Below, piece by piece: positions 46,830 to 58,079 of a stretch of 62,500 nt of DNA. Location of the stretch: assembly GCA_009760855.2 (NCBI GenBank), contig WPIO01000050.1:1785001-1847500 (forward strand). The letters are read 5' to 3'. The position numbers and the translations under genes were made by a program. The notes beneath the pieces were generated by a model, which was given only the letters and a program-made list of their open reading frames with translations, was not told the origin of the DNA and did no database searches. Source of the stretch: Cristatella mucedo. Taxonomy: Eukaryota > Bryozoa > Phylactolaemata > Cristatellidae. Positions within the stretch are counted from its first letter, which is position 1; every line of letters begins with the position of its first letter.

Positions 46830-47330
46830 CATGGTGGTACGATGCTTGACCTGGTGGAGCAGTAGATCTGATAGATAGGCTGGATTCAAAGAATGCAGCC
46901 GTAAAAAGAATGAAAACTTGAAAGAATGAAACTTCGACGTCAATGCGTTTCTTGACAGGGAGCCAGTGCAGGTCAATGAGAAGTGGTGTGATGTAAAAAC
47001 TGCGTCGCTCACGACAGACAAGCCTAGCTGCAGAGTTTTGCACCAGCTTTAAGCACCTGAGTGTACAGGCCGGTAGAACAGAAAGTAGTGAGCCAAAGAA
47101 GTCAAGACGGGATATCTCAAATGTATGACCATTGTAGATGTTTTGTCCCTGTCAAAGCAAGCCAGCATTGATTAATGTTATGTAGCCGAAAGTAGGCAGA
47201 CTTGACTGTGAAACTGATGTGGTAGTCTAATGAAAGGTCACTCTGGAACATGATACCTAGATTTTTTCGCAGATTCGACAGGACGTATGCTGGCAGAGCC
47301 GAATTGCAGCGTTAACCTTTCCAGTTTCGC
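46830..47330 (-). mobile_element. L2/CR1-clade LINE fragment, RSFYI subfamily
   Basis: Antisense and truncated at both ends: it lacks the 3' UTR and begins at the PPGQASYH segment. Coding remnants are MQNSAARLVCRERRSFYITP, LHWLPVKKRIDVEVSFFQ and upstream DDHISFTVKSAYFRLHNI equivalents. Near-identical in layout to 43,740-44,280. Confidence 0.88.
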
Positions 47331-47599
47331 TTCGTTCCTCATATTATCAGAAGAGCTCAAGGTATCAGGACGTGCGCATTAAAAGTGAAAGTAGAAGTTT
47401 GCCAACCAGCCTCATTTACATAGCGACCAAAAATGCCTAGGCGGCTATCACCCTGGTTGAAGAAGGCAATACGGGATTGCCTTTTGCAAGAATCCAACCC
47501 ACGAATTTAGTCGTGAAGTTCGAGTCCCCTACCCCTGCGCTAGGAGCCTGAGTGTAGGCAACCAGTTCCCCGCTCACGTCTATAAAATCATTTCATTTG

Positions 47600-48430
47600 C
47601 TTCCCATGTCTTTCATTGGAACTCCAAATATCAGCACACGGAGCTTCATTCAGCCAAGGTCTACAAGCTATGCAACGATATTCACCTTATCGTCCGGCAC
47701 ATCTAGATTGGCAGCAGAAAGTTCACCCTTGCTGCCATCGTCAGAGAACGTGAGTTCAAGCCGTGCAGCGTTCTCAGCAGTGATCACAGCAGACTCACAT
47801 GTTAAGATGCCGCTCTTAATTTCGCCATTATCAATTTCTCACGCACGACAACGAGTAATCTCTGCATTAATGATGACATCACGCCGACATGCACTGGCTA
47901 CCAGTCAAGCAACGGATTGACTTCAAGGTTTTGTCGCTCACTTGTAGGTCCCTTCATTCTATGGCTCCAGCCTATCTTTCAGATATACTACCCCATCAGG
48001 CCAAGCATCGTACCACCCGCTTTTCGGAATCCAAAAGTCTAGAAATACCTCGTACAAACCTTAAATCCTTTGGAGACCGTGCATTTAGTTCGTATGCTCC
48101 CACAGCCTGGAACTCCCTCCCGACCTGCGTCAGAACATCCCCTGACCTGACCACATTTAAAAGGAACCTAAAAACACACCTATTTAGGACAGCATTTATC
48201 GCGTCCCTGTGATTCGTCCTTGATGTGCTTTTAATTAATGATGACATCATTCTCAGCAAGATACTGAGGGCTTCTAGATGCTCATTCTGAGCTTCAAGTA
48301 CTGCCTCTTGAACTCTTTTTGGACTGAGCGATGATACTGAATTCCAACTTGCGCAATTTTGGTTAAGCTGTATTCCATAATTCGCACAATTATAACCAGC
48401 TATTCTTCTTTCAAATTCCAATTTTGGCAA
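47600..48430 (-). pseudogene. Decayed unidentified ORF split by a LINE insertion
   Basis: On the minus strand, 48,430-48,250 encodes a coding-like stretch (NYGIQLNQNCASWNSVSS, KRVQEAVLEAQNEHLEAL). After an inserted L2 (47,882-48,233) the sequence resumes at 47,865 with IDNGEIKSGILTCESAV, ENAARLELTFSDDGSKGEL and NLDVPDDKVNIVA. If the insert and one copy of its target duplication are removed mentally, the flanks join in one frame around ENDVIINAEITR. At least one stop and one frameshift remain, so the unit was already decaying. Acidic, helix-prone composition; family not recognised. Confidence 0.4.
47882..48233 (+). mobile_element. L2 fragment truncated at both ends, with 16-bp target duplication
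   Basis: Runs from the LHWLPVKQRIDFKVLSL segment to just past the ORF end (GATTCGTCCTTGATGTGCTT). It lacks most of the 3' UTR and the whole canonical tail. A perfect 16-bp direct repeat ATTAATGATGACATCA flanks it at 47,866-47,881 and 48,234-48,249, showing a true integration event. Confidence 0.93.
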
Positions 48431-50789
48431 AGCCCGCAGCTAATGTCACCTTCAGGCACTCAGTTCGGCGTTCAGTACGTGCCTTAATCTAGCCAATATA
48501 CGAAGCCGTGTTTCAGGTCCGAGGCTCACCAGCCGAAGTCACGAGCGATTATGCTAACTCGAGATGACGATCAAAGAGAACTTAGAGCGTGCACAAACAT
48601 CAGATACAGAATAAGTCAAAGGCAATTTAACGGCACGCCTGAATTAGCGTCATTTGGTCGCTAACAAGATGGCGCTCGTAATGGCGCCCGTCTTTATAGA
48701 CGCCCGACGAAACCAGTAAAGCTGGCACCTGGGCGCGGAGGCAGCGAGCGAGATGCAAGCGAGAAGCTGCTGCTCTCCGCTTTGCTACCAGCAGTTATGC
48801 CGGTATGCAGGCATGCTTAGCAGGTATTCCGATGTACAGGTATGCGTAGCAATTATGCCAATGTGCCGGTATGCGAGTAGCAGGTATGTCGTTATGCAGG
48901 TATGCAGACGGCAACGCAAGTACGGCGGCAACGCAGAGCGCTTACGCCTCTATATCGTATCGGGTCCATATCCGTAGTGCGCAGCCGCATATTTGAAGCC
49001 GCCGAGAGGCAAGAGCGTACATCACGGATCAACAGCAAACAACTCACCTCGAAGCCACAAAGTACGGCTGACTTGCTAATAATTCAGTTCGGCTTGCTAT
49101 GCCACCTAATCGTATTTTATGAATAACCGATTCCTAACATTTTCCAATCCAAGAACCGCAAATAATATCTTAGAACCAACAATCTGGCTGATCGAGCATG
49201 CCAACTTTTAACTCATGAATGCTAGCAGTGTCTGTTTTTTTGCAATACGAAATTGAAGTTACGGATTCACTTAGCTCATTCTCAGCTCTGCAAGTATTTC
49301 GCAGTTCGTAAGTGACGGTCTACCAGCTGTACTTGCCTGTGAAGGTAATTTACGCTAGAATGCTCCCGCTCAACGGCTTAAAAATGCATGGGTTAACACG
49401 AAACACGGGGCTTAGTAAAAGTAAATCGAAACATAAGCTTCAAGCAGCTGATTTTAGATGTGGCAAGCAGATCGTAATAGCAAAGTGCCTGCCACTGGCT
49501 GGGCCGGCCCTTTGAAGGCCATTTTCATGAGAAAGCGAACGCACGATTGCATCGAATCTTTTAAATAAACTAAAAATCACCACCATCTATAATATGGAGC
49601 CGAAAGAGAAACTTCGCTCCGCTAATCTTCAGAAACGGCAACTTAATCGCAGTTGCTCGATGGAGAACCCCAGACGAGTATGCAGTAGATAAAGTGACAA
49701 GTATGAGAGCTCCCTGGCAACGTAGAGGCAGTGACGGAAAACAATACGATAGAAGTAGTAGAGACAAAGATTGACCAATTGGAATGCATTCGCATATCGG
49801 CACAAAGTTTAGTATTGGCCATGGGAGTAACGACTAGGTGTCACCAACCAATGACATCCGATGTTCTTAACGACTCGCGCGTAGTCAGCAGACTTGTGAT
49901 TGCAGGTAAAGTTATCTACCACAGAGTTAAATCCATTTCATGTCTGCAACCCTAACCCAGTAATTTTTTTATGCAAACTGTGTGTCTTTGAACAGATCTC
50001 TGATCTGTGGACCGACACAAATGATTGCTTTTATGTTTGCCTCGCTAATTTCAATAGAATTTCCTGGTAAGTACCTAAATGTATCTCCGTCTGAGGTCAG
50101 AGCCATAGCTTAGTTTTCAATAGTCTAAGCTGTATGTGCAAGGGAAGATGTCGCACTTTCTTGCTGTCCACAAGAGGAGACTTTCGGAAGGTGCTACTCT
50201 GGGCACAGCATGTGCTCGCTCTGGCGGCCAGTCTTTCTTTCGGTAGAGAGGAGCATCAGCGTGACTATCCCACAGACATAAAAAAGCGCGGATATTTTGT
50301 GCGTGGCCACTCGGAAGTCCAAGCAGAAGTGCAATGACCTTTAAACCGCCGCATATCTGCCACATGCAAGCAGCAAAGAGGAAGTTTGTTTCCGTTGTGA
50401 AATAAAGCTCCCTTCGAACTGCGGTTCGATGAACCAATGAAGAGTCTAAATGCAACTGAATTCTAGGACTTTTCAATGTGATTAAGTAGACCGTTGACGC
50501 TGCTGCAATAGACAAGTGAATCTTTTGTCAAAAGTAAGGAAGCAAATTTTTTTCCCGATGAAAATGTACCGCAAAAAATGTAGTGCTCGGCGCAAGAAAA
50601 TTTTCTGTTTAATCTAGAACCCAGAAGTTCAGCCAACTGTTTGGGTAGGTCACTAAGGCATCAAGATCAGATTGTGACGTTAGTTATGAAACGGATAAAA
50701 TTGTAGTTGTCCTCACCGTCACCTTCAGTTGAATTCGAATCACTGTAAGTCAATATATTATCAAGTTTAACAAGTGGAACAGAAGCTCC
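48431..50789. other. Unassigned 2.3-kb stretch
   Basis: Contains the TATA-like segment and degenerate GCAGGTATGC repeats at 48.7-48.9 kb. Open frames up to 132 codons (50,117-50,515 minus) show no recognisable domain. Confidence 0.4.
48788..48908 (+). repeat. Degenerate ~10-bp tandem repeat, GCAGGTATGC
   Basis: Irregularly spaced units such as GCCGGTATGCAGGCATGC, CAGGTATGCG and CAGGTATGC. Possibly an internal LTR repeat (compare 41.69-41.76 kb). Confidence 0.6.
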
Positions 50790-51242
50790 CACCTGATGAA
50801 TGTACCACGCAGATTGCTTCGTTGACGGCTCTTACCGAAGCCCTGCACGCGTTAATGATGGAGAAATAATGATTCGAAAAGACCGTGACTTTCGTTCATA
50901 TGTTTCCATAGCCTGGAAATCACTCCCTAATTGCATTTCGTCATCCCCTGACTTGAAAAAATTTAAAAAGAAATTAAAAACGCACATATTCCTCACAGAA
51001 TTTAGTGGGTCCGTGTGATTTGACCTTTACGCGCTTGTAAGTACTGACACTGTCCATGCTGCCACTAACCATACTTGCACGCTGACCCTGTGCATTTCAT
51101 CCCTAACCATGTTTATTCTTGCTGTTTATCGAGCATGCTTTCACCAACCATCCGATCGTGTTTTCTTTGCAGCGAATGTAAAGCGCCTAGAAAGAGATTG
51201 AGTTCTCTAAGGGCACTTTATCAAGTGTGCTATTATTATTAT
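50790..51242 (+). mobile_element. L2/CR1-clade LINE, 3' end
   Basis: Coding remnant KDRDFRSYVSIAWKSLPNCI, SPDLKKFKKKLKTHIFLTEF, SGSV with its natural stop at about 51,016-51,018, then 3' UTR, tail and a short (TTA)n. Confidence 0.9.
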
Positions 51243-53339
51243 CCACATCTCCTAACTTGCATCCAAAGTAGGTGTGCTATAAATGCTTGATGAATGTTAT
51301 AATCGGTTACCGCTCCTGTTTATTTCGATAACCTCCCGCAGATGTTGCAGAATATATGCGGAGAATTCTTACACTCCCTTGGCACTGTAAATCATAAATA
51401 TCCATTGATTTAAACAACTAAATCAATTAAATAATGGCCTATTGCTCTAAAATAGGACACACCATTTATGTCATTAAGTGACTGTAGAAATTAAACCTAA
51501 TTAAAGCAAATATAATTACACATAATGTGTCTGTCTAAGTGCACCCAATCGTTAAAAAAAGAAAACCTCGCAAACCTGACGAAGCAAAGCAAAATGAAAT
51601 ACCCCATTACTCGACTATTTGATTTATATTTGGAAAATAATAAAAAATATGTGACAGCAGATATCATGCAGATCAGTTTATTCCAAGGGAAAGCAAAGAG
51701 GAGACGTGCGAACAGAGCGATCTGGAAAGTAGCCGTCGGTGCGGTTTATGACTCTTGGGCCCATTTCACTGAACTATACCATGCGCTAAGACTTACGATC
51801 AACTTCTATGAGATTATCGTCTTACTAGCAAGCAGAAATAAAACTCGCCGGCATACTAATCTTCGCTCGATCACGGAGTTCAATGCCCGAGTCAGTAAAA
51901 AAAAAAGTTTCCACTCACCCAGCGGGGCTTAAACTACGTTCAAATTACGGAGACACACTTGGGTTTTGACATAATATCTTCAGTTACTAGTGTAACTAAG
52001 GAAGTCTTTCAAAGCGCTGCGCGGATAAACTCGGCCTGGAAGGCGCCTACGTACTGTATCCCCTTACCATAAGCTCGACCACTTTTTAACCTCGACGGCG
52101 ACCTCTTAAACGAGAGACGCTGCTCATTGGGAACGGAGCCCGAGGCAGTAATAACGTGAACATGGCTCCAAGATATAGAATTTTTAATACAAAACCAAAA
52201 ATTGATAAGCAAGATCCTGTCAAATAAAGACGCGAGTAGTCAGCAGAGTGGAGCTTCACGTATCCAGGGGGTCAGCAGGTGGCTTTCCGGAAGTTCTTAA
52301 TACCTCCCATGGGAGAGCGCGTGGCACCATGGTTACCTTCCGGAACCGTGGTCGCGAAATGCGGGCCCAGGCGTCCAGTTTCGCTAGGAAGTTTTGCATT
52401 CAGAACGGATTTTAATTATGGACATACGGTACACGGATAAAAAACGCACAGTGGTAAGAAGGAATAGCTATCTTCTTATGGAAGGTAGTCTCTGCGTGTA
52501 CGGCTTCGTCGGCCAAGTCTGCTGGCTGAATTCTGGTATAAACTTCCATGCGACAAGCAATAGAAATAAAGTAGATGCTGCCATTGAAACTCGAATTAAA
52601 GCCTCAATAATATAGGAATATATGATTTAGCTGTTAGAAGTGGTTTCTTATGCCTTGTAGGTTGACAAATCAATCACGTTTTAAGCATGTCTTTACAATC
52701 CACAGCTGTGGACTGACGTGAAAGCCGTTAGTCGCGCATCGCCTGGGCAGAACGATATAGAGTTAATCACCGTGTGGATACTAACAATAAATTTCTCGTA
52801 GCCAATGTATGATTAATGTAGACAGATTGCCTACTTTAGTTGCATTTCTTTGCATATGCATAATTTCTAGATTGCGGGTAGGCTGGCACTCGACTGGTGC
52901 AGTCGTACTGGTATTGCCCTCTGCTAACCCACGATCGAACAGCTTGTGAATGTGGCCCTAAGGACAGGCCTCTATGCAACTGTGGTCTGGCGACTGTGGC
53001 TTGGATACGGGCCGGTATTGTCCTCCAGCTAGCCCACGGGGAAGGAGCTGTGGCTGAAAGGGAGGAGAGAGAGTTCGAACGCCGGCGTAGGGGAGAACGG
53101 CTGCGTTGGGGGAGCATTGTAGGCGCCTGCGAAAATGCACGTCTTCGGTTGTTTTTCTGCCTGCTTTTGCGTACGTGCTATCGGGAGACCATTTAAGCTA
53201 CACCTACTTTCGCAATTTTATTCAAAATATCCTCAAATGAATTTATCAATGCTCAACTTAGTGAAACGAGTAATCTATCAATCAGATATATCTTATAATG
53301 TTCGTGGGCTTAATAAGGTCTGCATGAAGGCTTGACTGC
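51243..53339. other. Unassigned 2.1-kb stretch
   Basis: AT-rich in the first 600 bp. A 135-codon frame (51,525-51,932) is Lys/Arg-rich with no recognisable domain. A weak ~104-bp direct repeat (GGTATTGCCCTCTGCTAACCC at 52,910 against GGTATTGTCCTCCAGCTAGC at 53,014) is visible. Confidence 0.4.
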
Positions 53340-53972
53340 AGGATGATGAAGGATAAATACTGTAGTTGACTCCAAGGTTTTGTCGCTCACTTTTAGGTCC
53401 CTTCATTCTATGGCTCCAGCCTATCTCTCCGACATACTGTAGTTGACTCCAAGGTTTTGTCGCTCACTTTTAGGTCCCTTCATTCTATGGCTCCAGCCTA
53501 TCTCTCCGACATACTCCCCGATCAGGCCAAGCATCGTACCACCCGCTATTCGGAATCCAACTGTGTATAAATACCTCATACAAACCTCAAATCCTTTGGA
53601 GACCGTGCATTTAGTTCGTATGCTCCCAAAGCCTGGAACTCCCTCCCGACCTGCGTCTGAACATCCCCTGACCTGACCACATTTAAAAAGAACTTAAAAC
53701 ACAACTATTTAGGACAGCATTTAGTGGGTCCCTGTGATTCGTCCTTCACGTGCTTATGCGTGCTGACACTGTGCATGCTGCCACTAACCACATGTGCATG
53801 CTGACCCTGTGCATATCACCCCTAATCATGTTATTCATTTTGTTTGTTTTTCAAGCATGATTCTACTTACCATTTAATTGCATTTCCCTTTGCAGCAAAT
53901 GTAAAGCATCTAGAAAGAGATTAAGTTCTCTGAGGGCGCTTTATCAAGTACATTATTATTATTATTATTTTA
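53340..53972 (+). mobile_element. L2/CR1-clade LINE, 3' end with 77-bp tandem duplication
   Basis: 5'-truncated copy beginning at the segment for DSKVLSLTFRSLHSMAPAYL, which is present twice in tandem. Then HQAKHRTTRYSESN, SFGDRAFSSYAPKAWNSLP, PDLTTFKKNLK, the 3' UTR, tail and (TTA)n. One of the least diverged copies apart from single-base indels. Confidence 0.92.
53361..53514 (+). repeat. Perfect 77-bp tandem duplication inside an L2 copy
   Basis: Units 53,361-53,437 and 53,438-53,514, both starting TGTAGTTGACTCCAAGGTTT, appear identical, so the duplication is recent. Confidence 0.92.
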
Positions 53973-54069
53973 GTTAATTGACTTATGACGTCAATAAGAT
54001 AAGCTTCCAGCATATTTTTTATTTCATTATGGGAATATATTTAGTATTAATAACAGTAGCAGTAGAAGA

Positions 54070-54965
54070 GCAAACAATTTATATTGCGCCTAAGAGATAA
54101 CTAAAATTCTCTGTATAGGCCCTTTCCATAAAGAAAGCAAGTCAACACGGTTTGTGATGATATGCAGGTTATCAGCAGGTATAAGCACGCAGAATACCAT
54201 TCACAGGGGCCCAGCCAATACTGTTGAGACGCCGCTGCGTTTAAGGCTTTTTCTAAATTTCGTCGAGTTGGGATATGTCACAACGTGAGTCGGGAGTGAA
54301 CTGCAATCTTTGGGATAATACAAACTAAAGACACCGTCTCCAAAGAATTTTCGCCTGATCGGAGGCACAGCTGACTTGAGTCAGAAGAGTGGGTGGTACG
54401 ACGTCTAGTCAGATTGGGTAGTAGCTCTGACAGATAAGCTGGAGACAGAGAATAAAGAAACCAAAAAACTTAAAATTGAATCGCAAACGTTGAAGTCACT
54501 AAACCGTTAGATACGGAGCCAGTGCAGGTCGCTGAGAAGTTGTGTAATATGGCAACTGCAAAGTTCACGATAGACAAGCTAGTTGTTGAGTTTTGTACAT
54601 TCTGTAAGAGCCTGATTGCACAGGCTGGTCGACGAGCAAGCAGTGAGTTACAGAAGTCAAGACGGAATTTCAAAAATGCATGGCCCAGCTTGGATTGGTA
54701 GCCTGTCTAAGCAGGCCCGTATCTTGCCAAAATGGTTAGCTGAAAGTAGGCAGACTTAGCCGCAGAACTATTGTGATCGTCTCGTGAAAATTCCCTTTGT
54801 GCACATAACACTCAGATTTAGTGCAGATGCTACATGAGACGTGCTGATGGTGCCCATTTTGAGTGCTAGGTTCACGAGTTTCTTAGTAACACTAGTTTTG
54901 CCCATATCCATTTGGTTGGATTTATTGTCATTCAATTTGAGAAACCTTGCTACCATCCATTTTTC
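54070..54965 (-). mobile_element. Diverged L2/CR1-clade LINE, 3' part
   Basis: Antisense: tail TTTATATTGCGCCTAAGAGA...TTCTCTGTATAGGC, 3' UTR, coding remnants including KFRLDFCNSLLARRPACAIR and, farthest upstream, RFLKLNDNKSNQMDMGKTSV. Older than most copies. Confidence 0.82.
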
Positions 54966-55082
54966 GGCTCGTTAGTCAACGTCTAAGATTCTGCTTGCAC
55001 ACTCACACACGTAAATGTACGCACCGACGGGCTTTGTTTGTTTTTCTATGCAGTATAAATGAGCCCGATTGATGCACTAGAA

Positions 55083-55961
55083 CAGAAGTTGGAAAACTCC
55101 GGCCTTTAGGCCAGATCCGGCCTAGCTAGTGCTCCAGTCCGGCCTAGAGGCGCTATAGTTATTTGTTGATGGATCCTGCCGAATTAAGTTGTAGCGGTTT
55201 TCATCCCCTTTGCTATAGAGGTTCTTTAACTTACGAGTATCAAACTAACGAGTTTTTGGGGCACGAGCCGTCTCTCGGCCGCTTTTTGCTATGAGTTGAG
55301 AGCTTACTGTTATTGTGCTTGATTTCTCTTCGCTCGTTTCGAGGTATGACTTTAGAACTGCGACTTTGATTTTCACACGGCTAGCGGTGGGAGCCCTTAG
55401 CTGTAACGGATTTTCGCCAGAAAGTGTTAACGCAGAGATCGGCAAAATCTGGCCTTTATGCTAGATAGGCCCTAGTCCAGTCCGACTCCAGTCCGACCTA
55501 AAGCCACCGTAGTGATCGATAATTAAATCCGGCCTAACTAATAAGTACAATAATAATCATACATTTGATATAGCACCCTGGAGAGAACTCAATCTTTTTA
55601 TAGGCACTTTGCATTAGTTGTAAAAAGAAGCACGATCGAATGGTTAGTATTTGAATTATCACGGTTTTGTTCCCCTTCATTACTGCTGGCTGCAGTTCAA
55701 ACTGATGCCCATGTTTATTTTTAGAACGGGTGTCAAGTGCTTGAATGAACAAAAGCGCATGGCCAGGCTGGGGTGATAACTGTCTACCCCGTTAATGGCC
55801 GTGCGTGTCTATGCGTCAGTTGCGGCTTTTTGCTTGTATGTTCAACTGGCCACGCACACTCCTGATAGCCGGCGGAGTGGGCGCGGTTTCTTCTGGCCTC
55901 GTGTGCCTTCTTGACCTCCTGAAATGGCCTACTAGTAGTCCGAGACCTTTGTCGAACTCTG
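55083..55961 (+). mobile_element. Composite hAT-like element(s)
   Basis: Starts CAGAAGTTGGAAAACTCCGG (55,083), contains a second hAT-like start CAGAGATCGGCAAAATCTGG (55,433), and ends ACCTTTGTCGAACTCTG (55,961). The 55,433 and 55,961 ends match as an inverted repeat at 12 of 14 outer bases. Flanking octamers TGTTAACG and CGCTAAAA match only at four of eight. Shares two blocks with 703-944. An antisense L2 tail (55,540-55,650) lies inside. Probably two related elements, one nested in or next to the other; boundaries uncertain. Confidence 0.5.
55540..55650 (-). mobile_element. L2 3' tail remnant inside the hAT-like element
   Basis: (TAA)-rich end, ATAGCACCCTGGAGAGAACT, CAATCTTTTTATAGGCACTT, ending near GCACGATCGAATGGTTAG. 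Confidence 0.82.
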
Positions 55962-56640
55962 CGCTAAAAGATCATTTGTGAATGTAACATCTCATGAACT
56001 GCGAATTTAATATCAGACTAGAGAATACAAGTAGGCATGCTTGTTTCAGTCCAGTAGCCTCAATCAAAGGGAGCTTTCACTTGATATATCTATAGTTCTT
56101 TTTTAAGTCGATTACAATGTCTTCAGTGGTGTCTCTTGAGATTTTCATTCTGAATGCGACAGTTAGAACAAGACTTCAAAATGCCATTTCGTTCACAGTA
56201 ATTCTTTGTATATGTCATTCACTGTTATTGTGGTCGGGTAGGAGGAGAACTTGTCTTCGTGAGATATTGCTTTTCATTCTTCATTTCTTGGATTTAACTC
56301 TTTGCCCTGAGATGCGTTGCAACTAAAGATGAGCTGCTAGCGTGGCATGGAAAGCACGAATGTAGACCTCACGATTATACGGAAGATTTCACACCGTGTT
56401 TATTGTAAGCTAACTTTACTTCTCTTTCGTCACCCTTTGCCGTCTAATGCTTGTACCTGTACTTTACGTGATGTGGGTAATCGCAATGTGCTGTTGTCCT
56501 CGGATACCAGTATGATCTGCTAATGAGACCATTCCCTGCTCTCAGGGACATTTATAAAGTCCCGAGCCAGCAGCTGTGTCGTTTGCTCAAGCATGCTTCG
56601 TCGCTAGCTTCAAAATAAAGCTGCCTCTTGGCGAACGTAG
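55962..56640. other. Unassigned stretch upstream of the ankyrin exon
   Basis: A TTTATAAAG motif at about 56,550 and AATAAA at about 56,616 resemble promoter and polyadenylation signals, possibly an old LTR. No coding exon recognised. Confidence 0.35.
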
Positions 56641-56838
56641 GATGAAGACGCTTATTTGAGGGATTTCGTCAGAGCTGTCGAGCACAAGGACCTGCAGTAT
56701 GTGACGTTTGTTGTACCAATTATACTGGTAATCACCCAGCGCATCATTCGTCGCCCCGACTTGCGTGCCCTAGCAATTATCTTACTACTCTCCGAAATAC
56801 TCAGCACCTCAGTTGCTGGTGCCGTTTCTCCTTGGCAG

Positions 56839-57033
56839 GCACAGAAGTCAGAGGTGGTTCGATCAAACGCCCGCAATGGAGTTCCTGGAGGATATTATGA
56901 TATAGCAACGGAAGACTGCTCTCGTTACGATTTCATCTTGTCGCATGGCCTTATCGTGGCTTCTCACTGTGGAGAGCTTACCATCGTAAAGTTCTTAGTG
57001 GAACAAGGCACCAATGTCAACGCTAGAAACGCG
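56839..57033 (+). CDS. Internal exon of an ankyrin-repeat protein
   Basis: Bounded by a strong acceptor (GCCGTTTCTCCTTGGCAG, AG at 56,837-56,838) and a donor AACGCG|GTGAGA (GT at 57,034). The 65 codons end with an ankyrin repeat: SHGLIVASHCGELTIVKFLV then EQGTNVNARNA. It fits the ankyrin consensus G-TPL--A---G---IVK-LL--GA-VN--N with some loss at TPL. Both ends are phase 0, matching the exon at 60,771. The open frame extends upstream to 56,641 (DEDAYLRDFVRAVEHKDLQY), so the exon may start earlier or a separate upstream exon may lie there; the intervening residues are unusually hydrophobic. Ankyrin repeats are protein-binding modules; the full protein and its role cannot be told from two exons. 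Confidence 0.8.
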
Positions 57034-57834
57034 GTGAGAAACTTAGAAACTATGGTTTGTACAAGCTCTCACCCAGTGAAAAATAGCAAATACATACTAA
57101 CAATTTATAATCTTTCCAGGCGCACATTTTGTATTAGCGATGTTTTTAAGTGTATTCATGGACAAAACCAACACATGTCCTACTCAAACCATCTATACTA
57201 CGATTGAAGTCATTCTGAAGGAGCTCAAGACACTCTGACGAAAAAAGTAGTTCTCGAAGCGTAGCTCTTAGTTGACAAGAGAAAGTGGATGGGCTGCTCA
57301 AAGATCGCTCAAATAGGAGAGAGAGAGAGAGTAAGAGCGAGAGAGACTAAGCATTACACAAACTGCAGGTAGTTCTCAAAAACCTGCTGACCGCTTTTTT
57401 GTCAGTCTATGCCCAGCAGGCTGTACCGGTCAATGGCAGCAACGGCAATTGCCGCGCCTCAATTTGTAGGCATGCAAAAAACAAACCGAGTTACTAATCT
57501 GATAATGTAGCACTATAATAACTTACATTGATTGATTGAAACCCCGAATAATTTTATCGGCTTTGCTTAGAACTGCAGTTAACCGTTCCAAAACTCGACT
57601 TGCAATCTTGGTCAGTAGGCTATACCTGGACAACCAGCATTGTCCCCCTGTTTTGGGTTTTTGGCAAGGGATGACTGAATGCCTTTCCATTTCTCTTGCG
57701 ATTGCTGCTGCTCTTACGTCAGCACACAACTATATGGACTTGAATTACCATGAGCTGTCAAAATAGGTTTTTAATTAGAGCTCGATTAGTGAGCCAAGTT
57801 TCTTTTCAGATGCGGTTCTCTATATAGAATTCTT

Positions 57835-57978
57835 TTTTTTAGTGCCATGAGAAAACTTAATCTCTATTCAGGCGCTTCACATATGCCACGGGGCTTGAGC
57901 CTACGACCTCAGTAATCACCTGCATTCACCTTGACCTTGGTCGGGGCGAGCGTCTCAACCACTAGCCCATTGCAGCGT
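57835..57978 (-). mobile_element. tRNA-derived SINE, family 1
   Basis: Antisense copy with tail AGTGCCATGAGAAAACTTAA and TCTCTATTCAGGCGCTTCAC, B-box-like GGCTTGAGCC, and head ending TCTCAACCACTAGCCCA. Head contains an extra CACCTGCATTCACCTTGACC block, as in the 16.6-kb copy. Confidence 0.87.
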
Positions 57979-58079
57979 GGCATACTTAGTCGTATCATTG
58001 GAAAGAGTGCATTTATGTTTGCTTTTACATGCTCGATACCTGCATGTCGCTAACCCTAGGCTGAAATGAATAGATATTG

